This document shows positions 33,994 through 43,179 of a DNA stretch of 64,000 nucleotides, one piece after another. The position numbers and the translations under genes are program-made. Each line of letters starts with the position of its first letter. Position 1 is the first letter of the stretch. Under the pieces are notes generated by a model. It was given only the letters and a program-made list of their open reading frames with translations. It ran no database searches and was not told where the DNA came from. This stretch comes from Natronosalvus vescus (GTDB taxonomy: Archaea > Halobacteriota > Halobacteria > Halobacteriales > Natrialbaceae), in the NCBI RefSeq assembly GCF_023973145.1, contig NZ_CP099546.1, positions 1,240,001 to 1,304,000 on the forward strand. Direction: 5' to 3'.

Positions 33994-35076
33994 TCAGTCG
34001 AGTGACTCGAGCGTGACCGACTTCGTCTCGTAATCCTCGACGAACGCGCCTTCGCCACCCAGCGTGACGATCTGGCCACCGTCTTCGTTCTCGTCTGTCT
34101 CCTGGTCGTCCGGTATCTCGACGATCAGCGCGTTCTCGACGGCGAACGTATCCCGCGTCGGCTCGAGGAGACTCTGTCGCACTCCGACGAGTTGCCCCTC
34201 GATGGTTGCGTAGTCGTCCGTTCTAACTGGCCGGGCCTCCGCCCGAATCGCCACTTCGTTACCGGCCTCGAGGTGGAGCGTCGCCTCCAGCACGGCGTGG
34301 CGGAAGTCGGTGTAGGTCTGCGGGAGCGTGGACGGTTCGGTGACGTACACCTGCTCGGCCATCGGCCAGTAGTTCCCGAAGAACGAGCCGACGATGATCG
34401 GCACGAGCTGGGCCTGCGAGATTGCGATCCCCTGCTTGCCGGAGTTCGATCGGAGGAGCATCTCCCCAGGAGCGAACAGGCCGAGTCGTCGATCCGTGGT
34501 GGCGATCATCGGCGCGTTCTCTCCCCAGACCCGAACGACGCTCGCTATGCCCTCGAATCGTTCGGCAGGGAGCGTATCGTTGCCACTGACGAGCAAGATG
34601 ACGAGAACCCCACGGTCGACCGTCTCGCGTAGCTCGTCTTCGATCTCCTCGAGTAGCGACGCCGGCACCGACAGCGTCACCTCCTCGTTGGCCCGCTCGA
34701 GGAGTTCGGTGATTCGCTTCATGATCGTGGTGCGGGTCTTGATGACCTCGAACTCCCGTTCCTGTTCGGTGACGTTTCCGTACCGGGTGGTCAGTTCCGG
34801 CTCGAGTGACTGCAGGTCGTTCGTGAGCGAGGCGACGACCTCCTCGGGCGGGTTCGCCCTGATCGTCGTCGGTACGACGTGATCGATGACGTCGACGAAT
34901 CCCCGCTCGTCGAGCTTCTCGCTGACGCTGTAGACGTAGCGTTTCGAGACGCCGGCGTCGTCGGCGACCGTGCTCGCTTTGGCTTCCCCGTGTTCGAGAA
35001 TAGTGAGATACGTATCGACTTCCTTCTCCGAGAGACCGAGTTGTCGGAGATGAGCCGCTAACGTCGCGTCGTCCAT
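33994..35076 (-). CDS. TrmB-family sugar-responsive transcriptional regulator
   Basis: A 360-residue TrmB-type regulator. Residues 1-75 form the winged HTH (LRQLGLSEKEVDTYLTILEH, VSKRYVYSVSEKLDERGFV). The rest is the TrmB C-terminal sugar-binding domain, starting near residue 105 with FEVIKTRTTIMKRITELLER and containing GLFAPGEMLLRSNSGKQGIA and IVGSFFGNYWPMAEQVYV. TrmB binds maltose or glucose-type sugars and controls transporter and sugar-metabolism genes. Its place 51 nt after the GH13 amylase gene on the same strand makes it the likely local regulator of the glucan island. Confidence 0.92.
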   Translation of the reverse strand: MDDATLAAHLRQLGLSEKEVDTYLTILEHGEAKASTVADDAGVSKRYVYSVSEKLDERGFVDVIDHVVPTTIRANPPEEVVASLTNDLQSLEPELTTRYGNVTEQEREFEVIKTRTTIMKRITELLERANEEVTLSVPASLLEEIEDELRETVDRGVLVILLVSGNDTLPAERFEGIASVVRVWGENAPMIATTDRRLGLFAPGEMLLRSNSGKQGIAISQAQLVPIIVGSFFGNYWPMAEQVYVTEPSTLPQTYTDFRHAVLEATLHLEAGNEVAIRAEARPVRTDDYATIEGQLVGVRQSLLEPTRDTFAVENALIVEIPDDQETDENEDGGQIVTLGGEGAFVEDYETKSVTLESLD

Positions 35077-35127
35077 AGGGTGTGTACGCAGGTCAGGTAC
35101 AATGAGTGTTCTGTCATCCGATGGGAA

Positions 35128-37293
35128 TTACGTCCGTTCGGCTTCGCTCGAACTGTCAGTCTCCGTCGAGACGCGTGCGTCCTCGACCGGTTCGGCAATC
35201 TCGAGGACGCAGACGTCGTCGACGCGCATCGTTGTCCCCTCACGGTCGGTCTCGAGGGTAACCGGTTCGCCAGTGACGAGATCAGTCGTCTCGAGCACGC
35301 TGTCGACGGTGACGGTCGCCGTCCCGTCACCAAAGTGAAGGAAGACGGCGAGACGTTGCTCGTCGGTTTCCCGTGTGAAGGCAACGGCGGCGTCGGTGTC
35401 GGCGTCGTACGTGAGGTCGTCGAGGTCGCCACGGGAGAGCGCCGGGTTGGTGCGACGCGCAGCGACGAGACGGCGGTGAAACGCCGTCGATTCGCCGTCC
35501 CCTTCCCAGGGCATCGGCTGGCGGTAGTCGGTCGCGCCTCGTTCTTGCCCGTAGTAGATCATTGGCACCCCGGGGAGAGTGAGCACGGCCGCGGCGGCCG
35601 CCCGCTGGGCGTCGGAACCACAGACGTCGAGATAGCGCGGTTCGTCGTGGTTCTCGATGTAGCGCATGTGGAGCGACCAGTCGGGAAACGCCTCCTGCGC
35701 TGGCGTGCGTACCGCTTCGAGGATCGCATCGGCCGGCGTTTCTCCCTTGCCGACCTCGAGCAGTGTCCAGTACAGCGTCGTGTCGTAGTGGACGTCGAAC
35801 TCGGCTTCGGCGTAAGCCGGGTCGCGTGGAATCGTCTCGTCGAGCAGGAGAAACTCGCTGTCTCGGGCGTTGAGGCGGTCGGACACTTCCTTCCAGAAGC
35901 CGTGTGGGACGCCCCAGGCGACGTCACACCGGTAGCCGTCGACGACGTCGGCCCACTCGTCGATGACCTCGAGCATGAACGCGCGTGCCGAGAGCGAGTC
36001 GTAGTTGACGTTCGGGATGCCGTGCCAGTTGAAGTAATACTGCGCGACCTCCGTCCCGTCGTCGGGGAGGTACCGGTGTGGCGGGCCGTCCGCGTCGCGT
36101 CCACCCTCGAGATCCGGTTCACTCAGGTGGCTCCCCGCGAGCGACTCCCAGACGTACCAGTCGGCGTATCCCTCGACGCCCGCCGCGCTCAGGTCGAAGT
36201 GGGCGTGCTCGCGGGCGGTGTGGTTGATCACCAGGTCGAAGACGACCTTGATGCCGGCCTCGTGACAGCGGTCGACGAACGACTCGAACGCCTCTCGCGA
36301 GCCGAGATCCGACGCGGTATCGAAGTAGTCCGTCGTGTGATAGCCGTGGGTCGTCGGACTCTCGATGATGGGCGTCAGCCAGAGGCAGTCGACGCCGAGT
36401 GACTCAAGGTAAGGTACGCGTCGCTCGAACGACTCGAACGTCGCCTCGTCGGTGAACGAGCGGACGAACACCTCGTAGACGACGGCGTCTCGAATCCACT
36501 CGGGCGGGTCGTTCACTCGGTCGACCGCGCCGTCGGGGCCGACGGCCACACAGTCGGCGACGCTGTGACGTTCGCCGACGGCGACGGCGTGTACGCGAAC
36601 GGGCTCGCTGATGGCGTCGAGCGTCGTGAGCGATAGCCTGGCGGTCGTTCCCTCGACCTCGAGTGCAGTGTCCGAGAGGGTGTCTCGGTCGTCGACGTAG
36701 AACTCGACGGCCAGTTCGTCGTCGCCATAGTCGCTATCGGTACCTGCCTCCGTCGCTGCCGTGATCACGACCGCGTCGTCCTCGACGCCGCCATCGAGGT
36801 GGATTCGCGGTCGGCCAGGTCCCGGAACTGTCCTGTTCGTCCAGACGTCGCCCTCGCTGCCCTCGTCGCGGATGAACCCGTGGCGATGGTCTCCGGGTGG
36901 GAGGTCGACGTCGTACACGTAGGTTCCGTCCTCGAGTTGTGGTCGATCGCGGCCGGCGAGGTGGTCGTTGAACGGGCCGATGATCGACACGTCCTCGGGG
37001 TCGTGTTCCGGGAGTTCGTCGCGATCCAGTTCGAATGTCGTCTGTCGACGGACATCCGGGAAGACGCGGAGGCGCTGGGAGGCGGATCCGGCCGGCCCCT
37101 CGAGTTCGAAGCGATAGATGCCCGGTGCGTCGGGTTCGACGTGCCCGACCGGCCCCACTGGCGCTTCGAGTGTGCTGTCTGCCGGTTTCTCGAGGAGAGA
37201 CCACCGGTACGTTGCCGCCGGATCTGGGGTGCGAGGCGCGAGTTCGACCGTCTCGCCGACGGCAGCGAACCGCGGTGGCCCGGGATGGTGCAT
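35128..37293 (-). CDS. GH13 alpha-amylase family glucanohydrolase
   Basis: A 721-residue GH13 enzyme. The N-terminal 260 residues form beta domains, one resembling a starch-binding or E-set (VGETVELAPRTPDPAATYRW) and one an AMPK-CBM-like segment (SIIGPFNDHLAG). The TIM barrel follows from WIRDAVVYEVFVRSFTDE. Catalytic residues are the nucleophile Asp457 (GYRCDVAWG), acid Glu486 (LLLDETIP) and Asp550 (ENHDEPR). No signal peptide is visible, so it is probably cytoplasmic and acts on imported dextrins. ATG 37293 is chosen; another ATG lies five codons upstream. It is divergent from glucoamylase. Confidence 0.9.
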   Translation of the reverse strand: MHHPGPPRFAAVGETVELAPRTPDPAATYRWSLLEKPADSTLEAPVGPVGHVEPDAPGIYRFELEGPAGSASQRLRVFPDVRRQTTFELDRDELPEHDPEDVSIIGPFNDHLAGRDRPQLEDGTYVYDVDLPPGDHRHGFIRDEGSEGDVWTNRTVPGPGRPRIHLDGGVEDDAVVITAATEAGTDSDYGDDELAVEFYVDDRDTLSDTALEVEGTTARLSLTTLDAISEPVRVHAVAVGERHSVADCVAVGPDGAVDRVNDPPEWIRDAVVYEVFVRSFTDEATFESFERRVPYLESLGVDCLWLTPIIESPTTHGYHTTDYFDTASDLGSREAFESFVDRCHEAGIKVVFDLVINHTAREHAHFDLSAAGVEGYADWYVWESLAGSHLSEPDLEGGRDADGPPHRYLPDDGTEVAQYYFNWHGIPNVNYDSLSARAFMLEVIDEWADVVDGYRCDVAWGVPHGFWKEVSDRLNARDSEFLLLDETIPRDPAYAEAEFDVHYDTTLYWTLLEVGKGETPADAILEAVRTPAQEAFPDWSLHMRYIENHDEPRYLDVCGSDAQRAAAAAVLTLPGVPMIYYGQERGATDYRQPMPWEGDGESTAFHRRLVAARRTNPALSRGDLDDLTYDADTDAAVAFTRETDEQRLAVFLHFGDGTATVTVDSVLETTDLVTGEPVTLETDREGTTMRVDDVCVLEIAEPVEDARVSTETDSSSEAERT

Positions 37294-37376
37294 ACGTAGC
37301 CATTTCACCCTCGACGCTTACGCCTTAGGACTCCGGGAAGCGTTCTCGAACCGGCCGATGAGGTGTGAACTAATTT

Positions 37377-37393
37377 TACAACAAATTTTTGTA
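37377..37393. promoter_or_regulatory. Inverted repeat between amylase and glucoamylase genes
   Basis: TACAACAAATTTTTGTA is an inverted repeat with perfect 5-bp arms (TACAA/TTGTA) and a 7-bp A/T spacer, in a short A/T-rich patch of the divergent promoter region. It is a candidate operator, possibly for the neighbouring TrmB protein, or an overlapping TATA/BRE element. Confidence 0.5.
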
Positions 37394-37416
37394 CCCACGC
37401 TTCCTCGTGTGCGTCA

Positions 37417-39432
37417 ATGACGCTGCGCGCTGCGCTCGATGATTTCAAACGACACCAGGGGTCGCCGACGGTCTTTCCAGGCGAACGCCGGACGACGACG
37501 GGGCGGTTTTCGGGACTCTCGGGCCGAACGGTACACGTCGGTCGCGACGGCTCCCTGCGGGACTTTTCCTACCCACTCACTGGTTGCTACGGGATCGACC
37601 GCTCCCGGTTTGGGGTTCGCCTCGATGGCGAGATTACCTGGCTCGAGTCCGTCGAGACGACTGGCCAGGCCTACGTCGGGGACACCGCCCTGATCGAGAC
37701 GACGTTCGCCGGCGACGGGTTCGAACTCGAGCGCCTGGATCTGACGCTCGAGAATCACCACTTCACGCACGTGACCGTCACCGAGGGGAGGGTAGACGAC
37801 CTGGCAGTCTTCGTCTCGTTCGCCCCCGGCGGTCGGGACGAACGGATCGGTCAACTCGTCTACGACGAGCCGGGCGTCGTCGAAGTGTACCACCGCGACG
37901 AACACGACTTTCTGACGAGTGCCCCCTCCTTCGAGAGCGTCGCGGGACAGCTTCCAGAACGCCTCCACGACGTACTCGACCCCGAGCCAGCGGTGTATCC
38001 GAACGGCGACGAAACGGGCCAGTACGAAGACGGTCGGCTCGGCGGCTACGTTCTCGGGTTCGTCCCGTTCGACGACGGAAGCGCGACCGTGCTCTCGTCG
38101 CTCGAGGATCGCCCCGATTCAGCTGCCGTCGTCGACGACCTCGCCGATACCGTCGTCGAGTGCAGCGATGCCGCCGCACTCCGTGAAGCCGCACCATCGA
38201 TTTCGCGCTCCCCGGCCGACAGTGCGCCCGACACCGTCGTCGAGGATCTTCGCGTCCTGGGTGTTCTCTCGAGCGAACGCGGGAGCCGGATGGCCGGCCC
38301 CGACTTCGATCCTCACTACGAGTACTCCGGCGGCTACGGCTACACCTGGTTCCGCGACGACGCCGAAATCGCCCGATTCCTCCTCGAGAGCGAACCGATT
38401 CTCGACCTCGACCTCGAGACGACCCACGAGCAAAGCGCTGCCTTCTACGCCGACGTCCAGTGTGACGACGGCACCTGGCCACACCGCGTCTGGCCCGACG
38501 ACGGAACGCTCGCACCGGGGTGGGCGAACGACCGGATCGGCGGCAGCGGGGTCGACTATCAGGCCGATCAGACCGCGAGCGTCCTCTCGTATCTGGCGGG
38601 CTACGCGGCCACCAGCGACGATCGGGCGAACGAGGTCGAACCCGTCATCGAGCGCGCTCTCGACGGTCTCGACGATACGCTGGCCGAGGACGGGCTCCCG
38701 ATCACGTGCCAGAACGCCTGGGAGAACATGGCCGGGCGGTTTACCCACACTTCGGCGACGTTCTTACACGCCTACTCGGTCGTCGCGACCGCGCCGGTCG
38801 ACACCGACCTTCGCGATCGAAGCGCCGACCACGCCCGGGCCGTCTATCGCGGTCTCGACCGTCTCTGGGACGACGACCGTGGGGTGTTCGCGCTCCGCGA
38901 ACACACGGATGCTGACGGGACGGTGCGCCTCGATGCGCGCCTCGACTCGAGCACCTTCGCCCTCGTCGACGCACACGAGGCGTTCGCCGAGATCGGGACA
39001 GTCGACGAGCAACGGCGCGACCGCCTTCGCCAGCACGTCGACGCCACCCTCGAGGGACTCTTTCGGGAGACTGACGCGATCGCGGGCCTGATCCGGTTCG
39101 AGGGTGACGACTGGCGCACCCGTACACAGTCGGCGGAGAAAGTCTGGACGGTCTCGACGGCGTGGGGTGCCAACGCCGCGGTCGCCGCCGCGCAGTTCTT
39201 CGAGGACGACGACTACTTCGAGGCGGGTCGAGAACTCCTCGCGGAACTACTCCCCGGTGGCAGTCTGTGTCTCGAGTCGGGCTATCTCCCCGAGCAGGTA
39301 TTCGACGACGGAACGCCAGACAGCGCGACGCCGCTCGGGTGGCCCCACGCGATTCGACTGGCGACGGTCGCGCAGTTACTCGAGGCCGGAGAGTACGATG
39401 CCGTCTCGCAGGTTCGAGCGATGTCCGACTGA
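37417..39432 (+). CDS. GH15 glucoamylase
   Basis: Releases glucose from non-reducing ends of malto-oligosaccharides. The 671-residue protein has an N-terminal beta-sandwich (about 1-260, including GSLRDFSYPLTGCYGIDRSR) and an alpha/alpha-barrel domain from about 285. GGYGYTWFRDDAE is the substrate-binding region. Catalytic acid Glu436 lies in NAWENMAGRF and base Glu626 in SGYLPEQVF. No signal sequence is visible, so it is probably intracellular. It is divergent from the GH13 gene and shares the A/T-rich promoter with it. Confidence 0.93.
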   Translation: MTLRAALDDFKRHQGSPTVFPGERRTTTGRFSGLSGRTVHVGRDGSLRDFSYPLTGCYGIDRSRFGVRLDGEITWLESVETTGQAYVGDTALIETTFAGDGFELERLDLTLENHHFTHVTVTEGRVDDLAVFVSFAPGGRDERIGQLVYDEPGVVEVYHRDEHDFLTSAPSFESVAGQLPERLHDVLDPEPAVYPNGDETGQYEDGRLGGYVLGFVPFDDGSATVLSSLEDRPDSAAVVDDLADTVVECSDAAALREAAPSISRSPADSAPDTVVEDLRVLGVLSSERGSRMAGPDFDPHYEYSGGYGYTWFRDDAEIARFLLESEPILDLDLETTHEQSAAFYADVQCDDGTWPHRVWPDDGTLAPGWANDRIGGSGVDYQADQTASVLSYLAGYAATSDDRANEVEPVIERALDGLDDTLAEDGLPITCQNAWENMAGRFTHTSATFLHAYSVVATAPVDTDLRDRSADHARAVYRGLDRLWDDDRGVFALREHTDADGTVRLDARLDSSTFALVDAHEAFAEIGTVDEQRRDRLRQHVDATLEGLFRETDAIAGLIRFEGDDWRTRTQSAEKVWTVSTAWGANAAVAAAQFFEDDDYFEAGRELLAELLPGGSLCLESGYLPEQVFDDGTPDSATPLGWPHAIRLATVAQLLEAGEYDAVSQVRAMSD

Positions 39433-39554
39433 GCGCACGGGGACTCGATACCGATCGCCGTACTCCCGACGGATAGGACGGAAACCATCAGTGAATTGAG
39501 CGCCTCAGCGGCGTTCTGTTGGTGTCTTCCTGCCCAACGCTCGATCGGTGAGGC

Positions 39555-39559
39555 TTTAT
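39555..39559 (+). promoter_or_regulatory. TATA box of HPP gene
   Basis: GCTTTATC is centred about 26 nt before ATG 39583, which supports that start and suggests separate transcription from glucoamylase. Confidence 0.5.
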
Positions 39560-39582
39560 CGGTTCCGTGGCGAGCGTCACCA

Positions 39583-40089
39583 ATGAGACGGCGCGTTGGC
39601 ACCAGCCTGTATGCTGGGCTGTTGTTCACCGTCCTCGGGGCCGTCGCGTGGATCAGCGGCCAGCCGTTCATCTTCCCGAGTCTCGGCCCATCGGCGTTCA
39701 TCCTCGCGTTCGACCGTCGCAGCGAGCGCACGCGGACGTACCGCATCGTCGGCAGTCACCTCATCGGTGGGGTCGCCGGATTGCTCGCGTTCACACTGCT
39801 CGCGAACGGCGTGTCGATCACGCAGACCCCACCAGCGTACTCGCCGGAGGGGTTCTGGCTCACTACGAGCGCCGTCGTCTCAATCGTGCTCACCACCTGG
39901 GCGATGATCGCGACCGATACGATTCATCCACCCGCCTGTGCTACGACACTGATCGTCTCGCTCGGCTTGCTCTCGACACCGACACAGGTCGCCATCATCG
40001 TCGTGAGTATCGTGATCCTCGTCGAGTTCCACGCGGCCGTCCTCGCCGTCTTCAAATCGTTCGTTGACGACGAGCCACCACACTACTGA
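39583..40089 (+). CDS. HPP family membrane protein
   Basis: A 168-residue protein with four hydrophobic helices. The family motifs are FIFPSLGPSAFIL in the first loop and DTIHPPACATTLIVSLG, which contains the HPP motif. HPP proteins include nitrite transporters in cyanobacteria and chloroplasts, and others of unknown cargo. It lies within the sugar island but has its own promoter, so a sugar role is not implied. Confidence 0.85.
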   Translation: MRRRVGTSLYAGLLFTVLGAVAWISGQPFIFPSLGPSAFILAFDRRSERTRTYRIVGSHLIGGVAGLLAFTLLANGVSITQTPPAYSPEGFWLTTSAVVSIVLTTWAMIATDTIHPPACATTLIVSLGLLSTPTQVAIIVVSIVILVEFHAAVLAVFKSFVDDEPPHY

Positions 40090-40233
40090 TTCTCGTCGCT
40101 CGTGGCGTGCCGGAGGGGAACACATTGTGCGGATCGCTCTGCGACTGAGTGCGAGAGTGGAAATAGAGCGAGAACGTGACCGGAAAGAGAGTAAGAACGA
40201 GAGCGAGAATACCGCTCGCAGAGAGCCGATCGA

Positions 40234-41364
40234 TTACGCTTCCGGGGGCGTGATCGTCTGATCGCTGTGGTGGAGCAACGATTCGCCTGTTTCGACGTCG
40301 AACAACCGGATCTTCGACTCGTCGAACGTGATTTCGATCCGCTCGCCGACGTTCGGTTTGATGTCGGCGTTGACGCGAGCGATGAACCCCTCCTGAATCT
40401 CGAGGTAGAGGTAGTTGTCGCTGCCGACCGGTTCGAGGACGTCCACGGCCGTTTCGATGCCGTCGGAACCGGGGTCGGCCACGTAGACGTCCTCGGGTCG
40501 AATGCCCATGGTAACCGTCTGGCCGTCCGCAACGTCGAGGTCGTTCGCGTACGCCTGTGAAAGCGAGTACCGGAAGTCCTCCCCGTCGGTCAGCACGATC
40601 GAGTTGCCCGATGGTCGAGCAGCGAGCTCGAGGAAGTTCATCGACGGCGAGCCGACGAAGCCGCCAACGAACTCGTTCGCGGGCTTGTCGTAGACCTCGG
40701 TCGGCGCGCCGATCTGTTGGAGTTCGCCGTCGCGCAGGATGACGATTTTATCGCCCATCGTCATCGCCTCCTCCTGGTCGTGGGTCACGTAGACGGCGGT
40801 GATCCCGAGTTCGTCCTGGAGCCGCTGAATCTCGGCGCGCATCGTCGTCCGCAGCTTCGCGTCGAGGTTACTCAGTGGCTCGTCGAACAGGAAGAGTTTG
40901 GGTTCACGAACGATCGCCCGACCGAGGGCAACCCGTTGTTTCTGCCCGCCCGACAGCTCGTCGGGTTTCTGCTCGAGCAGTTCCTCGATGCCCATCATCT
41001 CGGCCGCCCACTGCACTTTCTCCTTTCGCTTCGCTTTGGAGAGGTTCGTACTCATTCGGAGGCCGAACTCCATGTTCTGGAAGACCGTCTTGTGCGGGTA
41101 CAGCGCGTAATTCTGGAACACCATTGCGATGTCCCGATCCCGGGCGCTCTGTTTGGTCACGTCTTCGTCGCCGAGGTAGATCGACCCCTGGGTCGGTTTT
41201 TCGAGACCGGCGATCATCCGCAAGGTCGTCGTTTTTCCACACCCCGACGGCCCAACGACGGTAACGAACTCGCCGTCCTCGACCTCGAGATTGACGTCGT
41301 CGACTGCGACGATCGTTCCGCGATCGAACTCCTTTCGGAGATTCTCTACTCTCAGACTCGCCAT
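40234..41364 (-). CDS. MalK-like ABC transporter ATPase
   Basis: The ATP-hydrolysing subunit of a carbohydrate ABC importer, 376 residues. Walker A is GPSGCGKTT, the signature LSGGQKQRVALGRAI and Walker B LFLFDEPLSNLDAKL, with the switch His in VYVTHDQEEAM. Residues about 240-376 form the MalK-type OB-fold (MGIRPEDVYVADPG). It is divergent from the binding-protein/permease operon and surely works with it. The TATA box lies at 41389-41394. Unlike bacterial MalK I see no evidence of a regulator-binding extension. Confidence 0.93.
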   Translation of the reverse strand: MASLRVENLRKEFDRGTIVAVDDVNLEVEDGEFVTVVGPSGCGKTTTLRMIAGLEKPTQGSIYLGDEDVTKQSARDRDIAMVFQNYALYPHKTVFQNMEFGLRMSTNLSKAKRKEKVQWAAEMMGIEELLEQKPDELSGGQKQRVALGRAIVREPKLFLFDEPLSNLDAKLRTTMRAEIQRLQDELGITAVYVTHDQEEAMTMGDKIVILRDGELQQIGAPTEVYDKPANEFVGGFVGSPSMNFLELAARPSGNSIVLTDGEDFRYSLSQAYANDLDVADGQTVTMGIRPEDVYVADPGSDGIETAVDVLEPVGSDNYLYLEIQEGFIARVNADIKPNVGERIEITFDESKIRLFDVETGESLLHHSDQTITPPEA

Positions 41365-41388
41365 TTCCTAGGTGTGGGCGAATCGTAC

Positions 41389-41394
41389 ATATAA
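41389..41394 (-). promoter_or_regulatory. TATA box of malK-like gene
   Basis: On the minus strand the sequence reads AATTATATG, centred 28 nt before the ATG at 41364. This is one of the clearest TATA boxes in the window. Confidence 0.65.
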
Positions 41395-41542
41395 TTCTTT
41401 TCCTCGATTACGAACGATTGATGCACTATTTCGTAGTACTTTTATCAGGGACGATGAGACGGATGGCATAATCAAAGTGAAACGGACATGGGGCCTCGAC
41501 GTGGTTGCGTTCCGTTTCCTGCCTCGTGTCGCAGTACGCGTC

Positions 41543-41586
41543 GTACACACGTATGGAATAGTACACCGTATGACACGTATGTGTAC
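41543..41586. promoter_or_regulatory. Clustered ACACGTATG repeats, candidate operator
   Basis: Three related motifs occur in 44 nt: GTACACACGTATG (41543), GTACACCGTATG (41561) and ACACGTATGTGTAC (41573). The first and last also pair as an inverted repeat (GTACACA with TGTGTAC). The cluster lies midway in the control region between the divergent transporter genes. Confidence 0.45.
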
Positions 41587-41805
41587 CTCTCCACGATGGT
41601 GGACGGTGCGAGTATCCGGGGTCGTCGCGAACGGCCTCCGCGGTCGAGAATCTAGTTCGCGGTGAACTCTCGAGGAAGATACCTGGCTCCCGTTTTCAGC
41701 GCTCTCCTTGCTACAAACCGACAGCCATACCCAGGTTGGCCGAGTAGCATCTTCCCCATCAGAACTGCCTCATTACGGTAGTGGTTCACACACACATCCA
41801 AAGGA

Positions 41806-41813
41806 CTAAATAG
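41806..41813 (+). promoter_or_regulatory. TATA-like box of binding-protein gene
   Basis: CTAAATAG is about 33 nt before the ATG at 41843. A second A/T patch, TTATAA within a dyad (GTGAAGTTATAATTCATCAC, 41814-41833), sits between it and the start and could bind a regulator. Confidence 0.45.
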
Positions 41814-41842
41814 GTGAAGTTATAATTCATCACGTATTCACC

Positions 41843-43165
41843 ATGGCAATGGATAGGAGAACGTTGGTGAAGTACCTGGCAGGCGCATCGGCGGCCGGTG
41901 CCCTCGCAGGATGTATCAGCACCGAAGAGCCCGACGACGGCAACGGCAACGGGAACGGGAACGGAGACGACGGGAACGGTGGCTCCGAAGACTACGAGGA
42001 GGACGAGGACTGGCCGACCGTCGAGCCCCAGGAAGGCGTCGACGGCGAGGCCGACATTTACCACTCCCTCTCGGAAGGTGAACGGGACGACTTCGAGGGG
42101 AACATCGACTCCTTTAACGACAGCTACGAAGCGACCATCCGACCGAACGAGGTCGCCGAGCTCGAGGAGACCATCACGGCCGACATCCCAGCGGGTGAAG
42201 GTCCGGAGATCCACCTGTGGGCACACGATTGGGTCGGCCGCGACTACGAGGCCGGCTTCCTCAGCGACCAGACCGATCGACTACAGATCGATCTCGACGA
42301 GTACTTCGTCCCAGGGGCAGCGGACTCTGTTCAGTACGATGGGGCGATCGTCGGACTCCCACACGCTGCCGAGACCGTCAGCCTGATCTACAACAAAGAG
42401 TACGTGGACGAAGCGCCGGAAACGTTCGAGGAGATGCGCGAGATCATGGACGAACACCACGACCCTGGCGGAGAGGGGACGTACGGGCTCTCGTACCCGC
42501 TCGACCCGTACTTCTACAGCTCGTGGGTGCACGGGTTCGGCGGCTACTACTACGACGACGACAGCGGCGAACTCGGCCTGACCAACGACGAGAGTGTCGA
42601 AGGCTTCGAGTTCATTAAGGAGGAGCTGTACGATCAGTACATGGCCGCTGACTGGGAGTACGACGCGCAGGCGGCGGTGTTCATGGAAGGGAACGCACCG
42701 TTCGCGTTCAACGGCCCGTGGTTCGTCGGTGACGTCGACTTCGAAGTCGGCGTGGCTCCGTGGCCCGAAGTCGATGGCCACACCCCGAGCCCGTACACCG
42801 GCATTCAGGTACTGTACTTCACGGCCGAAATGGAGGAAGATGACGACCGGGCGGACGCTGCAACCGCCTTCGCCGAGTGGTACACGACGAACACGTCGAT
42901 CGTGTCCCAGATGGCCGATCAGCACGGCTACATCCCCGTTCACAATGCCTTCGTCCAGGACGACGAGGAGGCCGACGAACTGCCCGAGAACGTGCAGGGC
43001 TTCGCCCAGGCCGTCGAACAGGGTGTCCCGATGCCGACCAGTCCCGAGATGAACCAGGTCTGGGAGCCGGTCGAAGAGGAGTTCATCGCCGTTCTCAACG
43101 AGAACAAGTCGGCGGCTGAGGCAATGGCCGATGCCGAAGAGCGTATCCGAGACGCCTGGGACTGA
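41843..43165 (+). CDS. Sugar ABC transporter substrate-binding lipoprotein
   Basis: A 440-residue extracellular binding protein for the importer. The N-terminus MAMDRRTLVKYLAGASAAG ends in lipobox LAGC with Cys24, a likely Tat lipoprotein. A Gly/Asn/Asp/Glu linker (30-60) follows. The mature part matches the MalE-like cluster-1 fold: PEIHLWAHDWVGRDYEAGF, IVGLPHAAETVSLIYNKEYV, AAVFMEGNAPFAFNGPWFV and NQVWEPVEEE. Context with amylases suggests malto-oligosaccharides or cyclodextrin as ligand. The permease gene follows after 14 nt. Confidence 0.92.
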   Translation: MAMDRRTLVKYLAGASAAGALAGCISTEEPDDGNGNGNGNGDDGNGGSEDYEEDEDWPTVEPQEGVDGEADIYHSLSEGERDDFEGNIDSFNDSYEATIRPNEVAELEETITADIPAGEGPEIHLWAHDWVGRDYEAGFLSDQTDRLQIDLDEYFVPGAADSVQYDGAIVGLPHAAETVSLIYNKEYVDEAPETFEEMREIMDEHHDPGGEGTYGLSYPLDPYFYSSWVHGFGGYYYDDDSGELGLTNDESVEGFEFIKEELYDQYMAADWEYDAQAAVFMEGNAPFAFNGPWFVGDVDFEVGVAPWPEVDGHTPSPYTGIQVLYFTAEMEEDDDRADAATAFAEWYTTNTSIVSQMADQHGYIPVHNAFVQDDEEADELPENVQGFAQAVEQGVPMPTSPEMNQVWEPVEEEFIAVLNENKSAAEAMADAEERIRDAWD

Positions 43166-43179
43166 AAACCACCTGACCA

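Larger units (their letters stand above)
41365..41842. other. 478-nt divergent control region of the sugar importer
   Basis: Between malK and the binding-protein gene. It contains the malK TATA box on the minus strand (41389-41394), a small dyad (ACTATTTCGTAGT) near 41434, the ACACGTATG repeat cluster at 41543-41586, and the binding-protein promoter at about 41806-41813 on the plus strand. No gene is convincing. Confidence 0.6.

Noticed and set aside
41372-41665. 97-residue open frame in the importer control region
   Set aside because: No family resemblance, basic composition unlike its neighbours, and it overlaps promoter elements of both flanking genes.
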